From assembly GCA_019671005.1 (NCBI GenBank), contig CM033741.1, positions 7,998,001 through 8,062,000 of the forward strand: a DNA stretch of 64,000 nucleotides, read 5' to 3'. A model generated the notes under the pieces. The model was not told where the DNA came from and made no database searches. It saw only the letters and a program-made list of their open reading frames with translations. This document shows positions 35,848-46,874 of this stretch, in pieces. The position numbers and the translations under genes are program-made. Each line of letters starts with the position of its first letter. Positions within the stretch are counted from its first letter, which is position 1. Source of the DNA: Hibiscus mutabilis (taxonomy: Eukaryota; Streptophyta; Magnoliopsida; Malvales; Malvaceae).

Positions 35848-36482
35848 TAGGGATGAGCATTTTACCCGACCCGGCCCGATCGAGTTAGTTTTTTTAATGA
35901 AAAAATGGGTTCGGGTCGGGTTTTTATTAAGAGTGAAGTCAGGTTCGGGTTTAGGGTGAAAATTATTCGACCCGACCCTAGGGGTGTTCTTGGTTAACCA
36001 TTAAGAAAGAGTCACTAATTTTCTATACATTCTTAGGTACATTCTCTATGCATTTCCCCTCTTATTGCACTAAGAACATGTAACTTTTGCACTAAGAACA
36101 TAACTTATAGGTTAACTGTTGTAGTATTTTGGTTAACCGGGAACACCCATACCCGACCCGACCAGGACTAATTGTGTAATTTCCCCTAAATTTTATAAGG
36201 ATATTTCTAATAATACCCCATCTTTATATATATTTATATAATTAGATTCTTAAATTTGATTTTTCATTTACAATTTAGTCCTTAAATTATAATTTTTTAC
36301 AATTAAGTCTCCTAAAATTATTTTTTTACAAGTAGGTCCTTAAAAATAATTTTTCTATAGGTCGGGTCGGGATCGGATTTAGTGTATTTATTTTTGGGTC
36401 GGGTCAAATTCGGGTCTAGTTATTTATTTTCGGGTCGTGTTCAAGTGGGCCAAAAACCTGACCCGACTTATGCCCACCCCTA
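35848..36482. mobile_element. hAT-type MITE, ACCCGACCCG words, with a nested MITE
   Basis: Ends TAGGGATGAGC and GCCCACCCCTA, with flanks CTCTACTC / TTCTACTT (6 of 8). Same family as 35125-35550, lying only 300 bp away, with its interior split by 35979-36151. Confidence 0.82.
35979..36151. mobile_element. Small hAT-like MITE, GGTTAACC family, copy 2
   Basis: TAGGGGTGTTC...GAACACCCATA sits inside the larger MITE and is flanked on both sides by CCCGACCC (35971-35978 and 36152-36159). The host word is itself repetitive, so the duplication could be partly chance. Collinear with 7048-7208. Confidence 0.8.
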
Positions 36483-36977
36483 TTCTACTTATCTAAAAAA
36501 AGGTTTGGACTAAAATTAGAATAAAAAAATTAAGACTGTATTTGAAAACTCGTGAAACAAAACAAGACAAATATTAAGGCCCCGTTCTTTAATGCTTTTG
36601 AAAAGTGCTTTGGGGTTCAAAAGTGATTTTGAGACCAAAAATAATGCAGGACATGTATTTTTATATTTTTTAAAAGTTAAAATTTTTATCTTTTAACTTT
36701 TACAAAAGCACTTTTAAACAAAATTACTCATTTATCATCATTCATATCACCGATCTTTCTATATTTTAAAAAAAATTTAAAATAAATATTTTATTTACTT
36801 AAAAATACTTTTTTACAATAATACAAACACTCAAATCAAACAATCTAAAAATATATTTTTTAATGATTCCTAAGTAGGCCAGCCCGCCATTTTCCCAGCC
36901 GAATCAGAAATAAATGTACTCGACCAATTTCAAACAGGAGGGAGACTAGTTTTATTTACAAAATAAAAAAGTTAAAA

Positions 36978-39900
36978 ATGGCGGAGCCGATGGAGATTTC
37001 TTCTGCAGCAGAACCTTTCAATCTTCAATCTATCCGCAGGTTTTTTCCTATCTTATTAATAATGTGAAGCAAATTGTTAATCATAATTTTCTATTTTTTG
37101 TTTCCCCTCTAAAATTTAATATTGTTTTCAGCCGAATAAGTGAGCTCTCAGAGATTCATGGTAGCAATAAAAATGAAGTTGAGAGTGAAGCTCTCTCTTC
37201 GGATTCGGAGAAGCTGCTTAATGATTGCTCTTCTCACCTCGAGGTGATTCTGTGTGCTTTTTAAATTGTTACAATTTAGGGTTTCGTTTTTTGTTTCTAA
37301 ATAAATTAAGAGTGGATCTATGCAGAGGAAAGTGAAGCAAATTATTGAAGAGTATTCTGATGTGGGTTTCTTGGGCATTGAAGATTTAGGTACGTTTCCT
37401 TTAATATTTTAGATTTTTTTGGTTTTATTAAAATAAATTGCCTATGTACATGTACAATTTCAACTTAAAGAAAATGGATTTATATTCAATACACAATCGA
37501 CTTAGTTTTGGGGTTTAGGGATTTAATTTAGGTATTAGAATTTAGTGATAATGGTTAGAATTTAGGGTTTAGCCTTTAGGTTTTTGGGTAATATAAGGAG
37601 GGATTTAAGTTTTAACCTATAAACCCTAAATTCTAACCATCTAAATCTAAACCTCTAAATCCTATACTAAACTAAATCCCTATACCCTAAAATTAAGGCG
37701 TTTATGGAAACTTTTAGTTTTCACCGCTAATGTATGAAATAATTACCCTAAGAAATTCCTATTTATTGTTCTCTCCCTTGGGTTAGTGTTCCTCTCCCCC
37801 TTTTCCCCCACTTTTTAATGGAGTATTGGGTTTTCAAGAGGCTATCTTATTAAGTAGTGACCTTGTTGGCTCGTTTTAGTTATTTGATCCAATTGTATGA
37901 AATTTTAGTTATAATTATGGATTTTTTTCTTTCTCGCCGAAAGTCCTTGTTTTTGGTGGAATATAGATTTAAAAAAGTTAGTTAGATAACCTGATATGGG
38001 ACGAAGTGGATAGTTTAGGATCCATTTAAGGTTTTTGATGCTCTTTCGGATAACATGCCCAATGTGTTTAATATTGAAACACTACATGCCTGCAATGCAA
38101 GTATTTTATAAATTAAAATAATTGAGAAAAAAATCATCAGAAAACACAGTAAGAAATGGTGTGGTTTAGGGAGAAAAACAGCAACAATAGAAAGAAATAA
38201 TGTTGAAAACCAGTGAGATAGAAGGTGGAACTTTAAAAAACGTAGGATAATAAAACCTCTAGTTTCTCTCTATGTGGAACTGGTCACATAGATGTTGTAT
38301 CAGAGCATGAACGAACTAGACCAACAGCTTCAAACAAATGACTGTTGTCTGGACACCAAGGAGAATAGTCATGCACTCCTGTTCATGGCCTTTTCATGAA
38401 TTTAGGTCTTGAACCAATCATCCAATTAACGTGCTAATAGTGCAAAAAAAGAACCGTGCTTGAGCAAAGTGCTTTGAATGTAGATGAATCTGATAACACA
38501 TTGCTTCAACAAGTTTCTCTCCCTTTTTTGAGGATATTCTAGCTCTGCTTGTTTCACTTGAAACCATTGGAACCTGAATCCAAGTTGCAGCTTTCAGAAA
38601 GCTTTGATGTCCAATGCCAGTAGTTTTTCTTTGAAAGATTGCATCACCTTTTCAGTGTTACTTGCTTTCAAACTTTATTGCTTTTTCTTGAGTTTGGCAT
38701 TAGATTCACCCTTAGCAGAATCTGTTTCAAATATAGAAACTAAAGCAGTCCTTTTTACATCAAGTAATAATATTATGGCATACTTGCTAGATGTTCCTCT
38801 AGAACCATGAAGCAACCTTGTGTCCATTGTGATATCAAGAAGATTTTTGACTTGCTTCCTATCGATTCTTTCTTTTGAGGTCGTCTGTCATCACTCTATG
38901 AACAACCAAAGACTCCTTGAATTTGATGCACATCAATTTCTTCATTTTCTTTAAATCTAACATATCATACTCTTGCTCTTCCACATTTGTCTTTCCATGA
39001 AAACCAGGAATTTCAATAATACCACCCTGTTCAAGTCAAGGGTATGCACCAACTGCTTCTTCAATCCACCTAGTAATGCAGGGTTTTCAGGCGCAGCATC
39101 ATGAAAGGGTTTTTTTCTTCATTGCAATTGTACTTACAAACGAGACTACCTTTTGGTATGTCAAACTAGTTATGGGCACCTTCAGGAATCTCTATCTAGA
39201 GTCCCCTTGCGCCTCACAGCCTAGCATAAACTGCACACAACAATTCTTCAATTTCATGTCGTGTTGTAGCCAATTATTTTTATTGATGTTGATTCCCCCT
39301 TCCTCAACCTCTACTGTGCCTAACCATGGCTTAATTGCAAACCCTATGATCTACTTAGGCTCAGATGCCAAAATTCTGTGGTTTACACAGCAATTGAAAG
39401 AGATGAGGCTGAAAACGAGTAAGATAGAAGTTGGAACTCTTGATAAAAAACTCTAGTTTCTCTATTTTAGTTCTAATAATAATGATAATAATGTTGTGGT
39501 TGTAAGTATTTTATAGCTTCTTTATACTAGGGTTACAAATAAAGTGTTAATTCTATATTTAAACCCTAAAGATAACGTGTAATCCTAGCCATCTACCTAT
39601 ATGTCTAATAATTAATAAACATCACTAAAATAATAGAAAATAATAGTAATAGTTCCTGGGTCAGAAAAGATGAATACCTAGCACATCATAGGAAAATATC
39701 TATTGGTTGCAATGCTTGGTTGTGTTGATGCTAATTGGTTCTTTTATTCTTAATTATTCATGTAGATAAATACCTAGCATACTTGAAAGAGGAGCTTAAT
39801 CAAGTGGAGGCTGAAAGTGCTAAGATTTCTAATGAAATTGAAGATCTATCAAGAAATCATATTGAAGGTGAGGCTTCATTTGACTTGGGTTTGATTTTCA

Positions 39901-42900
39901 CATGCGATTACTCTTGCATACTTTACCTTTAACTTCTATTTTTACAGAATCGAATATACTGGAAGGCAATCTTGAAGGCTTGAAATGTGCATTGGATTCT
40001 ATTGCATCTCAGGTTGTTTCTCCTATGTTAATTCATTCTCTGAACCAATCTTGATGGGTTGATAAGCATTCAGTTTGAAATCAATTTGGAAGCCAAACTT
40101 CAATACTCGGCTCTTTTTCTTATTTTGTTTTGTAGGAGGTAGTGGAAGAGGATTCATGCTTAGACTCTTCTATGAATGATGAACATCAATCAAATCTGAT
40201 GGATGCAAATGAGGAGCAAAAGTTTGAGGTTCTTTTGTTTCTTCTCGCCTCTCGAACTTAGTTTTAAGAGGCGCACCAAGGCGCTAAGGGTATCTGGAAC
40301 CGAGGCGCTAAAAAAAGTTTATATTCTTTATTAAGGAATGAAAATAGCTAATAAGTATAACTTTTATTTGTAATAGTTTAATTATAAAAATAAATAAAAT
40401 GGGAAATAAAATAAAAAATATTTATATAAAATTAATATGAATAAGACTCTAATAAAAAATATTATTTGAAAACTTAGAAAAATATAATATATTTTGGGGG
40501 CAATTTGTGATTTATGTTAAGTTTAGGGTCTTGGGATTTCTTATAGTCTTGGGTCAAATCAGAAATCCTAAAGGATTTGAGGCTAATCCCCAATTTTACC
40601 ATTTTGTTTAGTATTTAAATAATTTGTTGACTTAGTCAACCTCACCAACTTGCGTGTAATGGGTTTATAACCTGGTACACTAGGGTTAAAACCCTAAAAA
40701 AGAATTATAACCTGATACACGTGTTTATAGGTTCTAGTTTATGTTTTTAGTTTTTTTGCCTAAACGCACCGTTTCATGTAATGGGTTAAACCCCACCCCC
40801 CCCAATACTACTAGGGCTTCACTGTGTTGAATAAAACAAAATTCCTCCGTTCTCTCTGATCTTCTCTCGTTTCTGAGCTGCCTTCAATCCAAACTCCATT
40901 CTTTTCCTGCAATTTTTCTTAATCTTCAGCAATTCTTAGTTTAGTCTTATTAGCATCCAATCGTCGTTCGAAACCCAAAGGCGCAAAAAGCGTCGCGCCC
41001 AGCGCCTTTCGAAAAGCGCGCGCCTCCCGACGCCTCCCTGCGCCTCCGGTGATTGAGGCGTTTTCTCCGCGCCTCCCTTCGCCCAGTGCCTTAGGTGCGC
41101 CTAGGCGCGCTTTTTAAAACTAAGTTCTCGAATACTACATTGGGTTTAAACTGATGGCTGAACTTCAAGAATTTTAGCATTGGTTTTTTGCTCTGTAAGC
41201 ATCTTTAAAAGAATCTTTTTTCTTTGATGACTGCGTAAGTTCTAACTCTCTTAGTTATCTAAGATGTTTGATATACTCAATTACGATATTACTTATGTCT
41301 ATATGCTACTAATGTATGCTAAATTCTGAGTTCTGAACAGCACAATGCATTTTACTTCATCGAGCATTCAGTATCCTTCTATATATGCATTTCAGATTTT
41401 GGAACTAGAAAGTCAGATTGAGAAGAACAACTTAATTTTGAAGTCTTTGCAGGATCTTGATTCTACATTCAAAAGGTAGTTCAATTTTTTTCTTTAGTTG
41501 TATATGTTCTATATCATTTATCTTATACCCACTATATCATTCTGTTCTATTTTCAGATTAGATGCCTTAGAACAGATTGAAGATGCATTGAAAGGCTTGA
41601 AAGTCATTGGCTTTGATGGAAATTTCATTAGGCTGTCATTGCAGACATATATTCCAAAAGTAGATGGTGTTTGGGGGCTAACAATGATTGAAGATATTGA
41701 TGAGCCATCTGAAATGAATCATGAATTGCTGGTAGAGATTATGGATGATGGGACCATGGAGATCAAGAACCTTGAGGTATGAGTAATTACTTTTCATGAA
41801 AATTTGAAATCATCTGTTCTTTTCTGCATCTCTGTTCTAAAGTAGAAGAATTAAAAGTTTGATATTCATGTGAAGTAAACCGAAATGGGAAAAATGGTTT
41901 TAGGAATTGCCAAAAGATTCCGTTTCCTTTCCATTTAATGCAATCAAACTGGAAATGAAAAAAACTAAAAATTCAAAATTTATTGGCATCAATATTTTCA
42001 CAAAAGTTGCTTTCATATAATTTCCCTTCTGCGTGATAATTCATTAATTTCAGCTCATGCTTTCATTTTGTCTCAAATTAAACATGCATTAGAAAAGCTG
42101 TACTTGCTTCTAAAGAAGAATCATATTGGTTCTTCATGTCTTTTTGTTCAATTGTACTGAAATGCTTATTGATGTACCGTGTTGGCCAGATGTTCCCAAA
42201 TGATGTTTACATAGGTGATATACTTGATGCTGCAAAGTCTTTCAGGTTTGGTTTTCTCAATTTCTGACTTGGAGGCTGCTTCCTATTTTTTCATGTTTGA
42301 TTTTGTGCATTTGTGCATGTGTAGTATTAGAAGGGTCATAAAAGGGAATATACTTTACCAGCATTTATTAAATAGGAAAATTATCTCATGCATTGGTGGT
42401 GAAACCTTTTTGTTTCTACAAGCGCCCTAATTTTGGGGTTTAGGATTTAAGGGCTTAGGTTTAGGGGCTTAGAATTTAGGGTCTACAAGTATGTAATTCC
42501 TATTTCCTACCCCCCTGTACTGAACTTTCCAGTAATTGCTCTATATACATATATTATTTATATAGATGTACATTTTAGTTTGGCCTTAATAAACCTGTCA
42601 GGAAACAAAGCGTTATTTTTATCTAGTTCTATGACAATAGACCTTAACTTGAATTCCTTATTTAAGGGGTATTATCTATTGTAATGTTGTAGGCAACTAT
42701 CCTCGAACTTAGTGGCAACGGAGCCATGGTCTTCATTGGAATGGCTTGTGGGAAAAGTGCAGGATAGGATTGTCTTAAGTACTTTGAGACGATTTGCCGT
42801 GAAGAGTACAAACAAGTCAAGGTGAGACACATAAGTAAAGTTTGAAAAGTGTTGATATAATATTTTCAGAACTTCCGAAGTAGTGTATCATTTGTGCTAA

Positions 42901-43576
42901 GACAATAGCCATAAAGAGAAGCTTTTTATATTTGAATAATGCAGGCATTGCTTTGAGTACATCGAGAAAGATGAGACCATTGCAGCTCATTTGGTTGGGG
43001 GAATTGATGCATTTATAAAGGTATCTCAAGGTTGGCCGTTATCAGAATCTCCATTGAAGTTGTTATCCGTCAAGAGCTCTGATCATCACTCGAGGGGAAT
43101 TTCATTGAGTTTGCTTTGCAAGGTTCAGGTAGGCGGCATTTATTTACTTTTTTATTTCAAGAGCACTGTGAAGATTCTAGTACCTTCTCCTGAAAGTGGA
43201 ATCGTTCCGTTAATTAAAACCAAAATCTAGCTTAGTTCAGTTGAGTTGTTTCTTTAATGTTGTACTAGTTATCTGTGTTTCTAGTATCAACTATCAAGGC
43301 ATGGAAAAGCATTTAGCTGTTTCATTTATCATGGGATGAGAAAAGATTTTCAGCTTTCCTGTTTCTGTTTTTTCTCTTACCAATTGATGAATTTCTTAAT
43401 TGTTTTCGTTTTTTATTTTCTTTTTCCTTGATTTCATTCCTTAGGAAATGGCGAATTCCTTGGACATGAACGTTCGACAAAATTTATCAACTTTTGTGGA
43501 TGCTGTTGAGAAGTTACTTTTGGAACAGATGCGCTTAGAGCTACGGTCTGATGATGCCTCCGATAAGCGACTGTGA
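36978..43576 (+). CDS. 432-aa coiled-coil protein of unknown function, 12 exons
   Basis: Exons: 36978-37039, 37132-37243, 37326-37389, 39766-39867, 39948-40012, 40136-40228, 41396-41475, 41557-41776, 42190-42245, 42693-42821, 42945-43128, 43445-43576. All introns are GT-AG and the frame stays open to TGA, giving 432 aa. I do not recognise the family. Residues about 75-190 look like coiled coil, in two runs (KYLAYLKEELNQVEAESAKI; ILELESQIEKNNLILKSLQD). Residues 195-285 look globular with alternating hydrophobics (FIRLSLQTYIPKV, ELLVEIMDDGTMEIKNLEMF, DVYIGDILDAAKSF). This coiled-coil-plus-small-alpha/beta plan recalls RWD-type kinetochore subunits, but that is only inference. The C-terminus (390-432) is helical and charged. 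No signal peptide or membrane segment is seen. Introns 3, 6 and 9 carry transposons (37476-37748, 38130-39664, 40257-41124, 42375-42500). Confidence 0.88.
37476..37748. mobile_element. Mutator-type MITE with telomere-like core, copy 3 (intron)
   Basis: It lies in intron 3 of the 36978-43576 gene. The right end is the complement of GGGTAATTATTTCATACATTAG, and the arms read TTAGTTTTGGGGTTTAGGG and CCCTAAAATTAAGGCG. Flanks AAAGAAAAT / TAAGAAATT agree at 7 of 9. Confidence 0.8.
38130..39664 (-). mobile_element. Degraded LTR-retrotransposon remnant in intron 3
   Basis: Two direct copies of about 130-150 bp (38150-38282 and 39371-39475) share AGATAGAAGTTGGAACT and CTCTAGTTTCTCT. Immediately left of the right copy, AGGCTCAGATGCCA is the complement of a worn tRNA-iMet site, placing a 5' LTR at 39371-39664 on the minus strand, with a TATA-like TATAAAATAC (minus) near 39510-39525. 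No intact coding sequence remains. Confidence 0.5.
40257..41124. mobile_element. hAT-like 868-bp element in intron 6, GCGCC words
   Basis: Ends CTTAGTTTTAAGAGGCGC and GCGCGCTTTTTAAAACTAAG are inverted. Flanks CTCTCGAA (40249-40256) and TTCTCGAA (41125-41132) agree at 7 of 8. GCGCCTAGGCGC-type words fill the right 140 bp (40975-41115), making a GC-rich island in an AT-rich intron. The central part 40780-40975 resembles a plant gene leader (CCGTTCTCTCTGATC, TTTCTGAGCTGCC) and may be captured. Confidence 0.85.
42375..42500. mobile_element. Mutator-type MITE with telomere-like core, copy 4 (intron, half copy)
   Basis: It begins GGAAAATTATCTCATGCATTGG, continues GTTTCTACAAGCGCCCTAA and GGGGTTTAGGATTTAAGGG, then ends early at ATGTAATTCC. 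Flanks TATTAAATA / TATTTCCTA agree at 6 of 9. Probably internally deleted. Intron 9 of the 36978-43576 gene. Confidence 0.65.
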
Positions 43577-46500
43577 TACAGCCTGCACTACTTTGTAACC
43601 TCGAATGTCAATACTGTATACAATCTTCAAAACTTGCCGAACCCATCCTCGTGAAATCATCGGTCCAGATATAGCCTGAATCATACCCCTTCTACAAGAT
43701 ACAAATGGACATCTCTGGAGAATGATTATAATCTACTGGAAGTATAATGACATAACAATTTCAACAAATTTTCTGCATGGATAAGTAGGTAAAGAATTAC
43801 TTATGTTATTACTTTACTGCCAAGACAAGTTCTTTTACTTTCACTCTAGGTAATATATGGGAACCGTCTGGAGTTATAATGACATAACAATGGCTCGAAA
43901 TTACCCAAACTACAACGCCCTACAACCGGCGGTGGATCTAGAAACTAGAAACTAAAAAATGGGGTCCAAATTTTTTTTTTTTCTAAATGGATATGCAAAT
44001 CTCTTTTTACCCCTTGGCACACTAAACTAAACTTTTTTTTATTATTTTTAAAATATTTACTAAACTATTGTTTTCTCCAAAAATGAAGATACAATTATTC
44101 CCTTTGGGGGCATAGGGCTACAATTATCATTTTAGTGTTTGACATTGTTGTTATAAAGTTTTTTTAAAAGATAAATGATCATTTTGAACATAATATTATA
44201 AGTTATATATATATATGTATGTGTATATATATGGTATTCAAGTTTTTTAATGTTATAATATATGAAATATATCAGCTTAAATTATTATAAAAATATAAAA
44301 ATATTTTTATTAAAAAAAATTTAACTTTTATGTCTGAGTTAAAAAACACTTTTCAAAAGTAATTTTTTCTTCAAAAGTGCTTTTAAAAGTATTAATAAAT
44401 TATAATAAAATATAAAAATATTAATAAATGAATCATATAATTATATATTCGAAAAAAATATAAGTTTATAAATTATAAATAAAATAATAGCAAATAGAGG
44501 TTTAAATTGTAATTTGACTCTCCAAAACACTTTTTTAACCATAAAAGCTAAAAATTTCAACTTTTGAGTTTGAGTTAAAAATTATTTTTCGAACACAATT
44601 TTTTTTTCTAAAAATTATCTGTTTAGCATTACTTTGACCTCAAACCAGCTTTTAAAACTAAAAACGTTTCAAAAACTGATTTGAAAAGTAATACTAATGG
44701 GATCCTTGATAAATACCCCGATGCATACAGCCATTCCAAAATCGGACAATCCTATCTTGTAATGAAATCACGACACGACACCGTACCATCCTGAACACTA
44801 TGCAAAATGGTTTACGTTATCTTTAGTGACGTCAAGATAACACCGCAACTTCCTAAATCAAATATGAAATTAATGAGAAACTTTGTTAAATATACAAATT
44901 AAAGTTTATATAAACTTCTTAAAATTAAGAATTATTTTAAGTTTAGAATTTAGAGATTAAATTATAGGTTTAAAAGTTAAAATATAAAGTTTAGGATTTA
45001 GGGATTTAGGATTAAAAATTTAAATTTTAGAATATATATTTAAAATAGGAAAAATTGTGTAGATTTTTTTTATACACATTGTGTATCAAATTATAACCCC
45101 AAATCTAAACCCTATTTTTTATATTTTCTTATCAAAATGTCTTTAAACAAATAACTGCCAAAATTTCTACAATAAAATTACAAGAAAGTCCAAAAAATGG
45201 GATTTTAAACCATTAGACTAAATTGTTTCAATCATTTTTCTAAAATAAATACATGCAGTTGGTGCACAAAATCCATACTTAAAACCCTAAAAAACTCTAA
45301 CAAATATAACTGCATCCAAATAAAAAACTTCAAGCATACAAAGTTTAAAGTTCAATAAACTAAAAATAAAATAAATCAATTCATTCTTAGTAGCGTGGCT
45401 CTGTTGTCACTTGTTAAAATTGAATTAACATAATATCAATCTTAATCAACTAAAATTTGTTGTGTTGAATCATTAAAAATAATAAACAAAATACGAGAGT
45501 ATACTTGAATTCTTAAGTCTATTGATATCACGTCGGTTAAAAATCCTTGAATATGTTGGTTTTGAATTGATTTTTGAGGATTATATTAAGTTTAATTTTG
45601 GAACTATAACCTTTTGCATTAATTTCTTTTAACCCATAGAAGATCAAAAATAAGTTTGTCAAACACAATTTAAAACAGTTGGTTAAAAACTCATGTTAAC
45701 ATGTAATCTTTTTCTGTAGCTCATGGGTTCTAGTCCCGGTAAAAGTGCCATAGTTCGGGTTCACACCCAAAAAATGATATATTAATACTAACTAAATAGT
45801 CAATCCACAAATGTTTGCTTCTTTTGATTGATGCTTGGTTTGTCATTGCAATGGTCGTTTTTAGAAGTTGAAAAATTCAGCTGTCAACAAACGTTTGTTT
45901 AGGCTATTAAACTCGATTATGACATTTCTTTCTTTTTTTTCCCTCAAACCTCTTAACAACATTTTTAATTAATTGTTGGTGTCAGTGGTTTGAAGATCCA
46001 CGTCAACCTTCTCCATCTTATCCTCTTTCTCTTTTTTTTCCCATTTTTTTATTCACACTCACTCGCTTTTTATGCACCAACCTTTATTTTTTCATATCTA
46101 TTTTGAAATTTATGATTTTGTCTTTCTTTGCTTAATATCTTATGAAAATAATAGAAACTTTTATTTTATCTCGTACAAGTTGTGGTATTGTTTTTGTAAA
46201 GTTTTTGTTTTTATTTTTTCCAGGTTTGGTTATTTTTAAACATATATATTTTCGTTGGATCTTATGAGATACTAATAGGCCAACACATTGTCTAGATGGA
46301 GTTCTAAACTAAAAAAAAAAAAAAAAACACATTTTTGACATTTATTCAAAATTAGTAATTCAATTTTAAACTTTTAACCCTCAAAATTTTATAGTTTTAT
46401 TTTCTCTTTTTGATTTCAGCATAGAGATTGATCGAGGGATGTTGAGGTAGTCACATATTTAAAAATTTTAAAATTTTCTATAATATAAATATTTTCTTTA

Positions 46501-46874
46501 CATTTTTATCGACTATTTAATTTATATCTCTATATTTCTAATATAACTTTTAAATAATTCGTACCCTTATGTTTTAATGTATGCATCTATGTTCTCTTAA
46601 TAGATAAAAAAAATGATATTTAATCAACAGTTCAATTTAAAAAAAATAATATCAATTTATAAACTATTGGTATATAAAATATAAATCAGGCTTCTATTAT
46701 TTGCAGTCTGTCAAGTTCAATACAGAAAACAAGTAAAAAAGACGTAAATATTTTCATGCCCAAATCTTAATCGAGGTCGACTTGATGCGACACATCAGCC
46801 CATAATAACATATTATAAAACTATTTTATAATTAAGTTTAAATAAGACTTTTTTATATTTATTTTGAATTTAGG
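43577..46874. other. Intergenic sequence between the coiled-coil gene and the CER2-like gene
   Basis: The first 200-300 bp are likely the 3' UTR of the upstream gene. At 43925-44120 is a worn repeat (CGGCGGTGGATCTAGAAACTAG). Another spans 44330-44710, with CTTTTCAAAAGT and TTTGAAAAGTAATACTAATGG; a related phrase is at 36590-36660. At 44870-45100 TTTAGGGATTTAGG units suggest a sixth, badly worn copy of the telomere-core MITE. The stretch 46300-46330 is an A run. No gene found. Confidence 0.45.

Noticed and set aside
38604..39456. Open frames in intron 3 of the coiled-coil gene as extra exons
   Set aside because: Exons 3 and 4 join perfectly in frame without them, and they lie inside an LTR-retrotransposon remnant.
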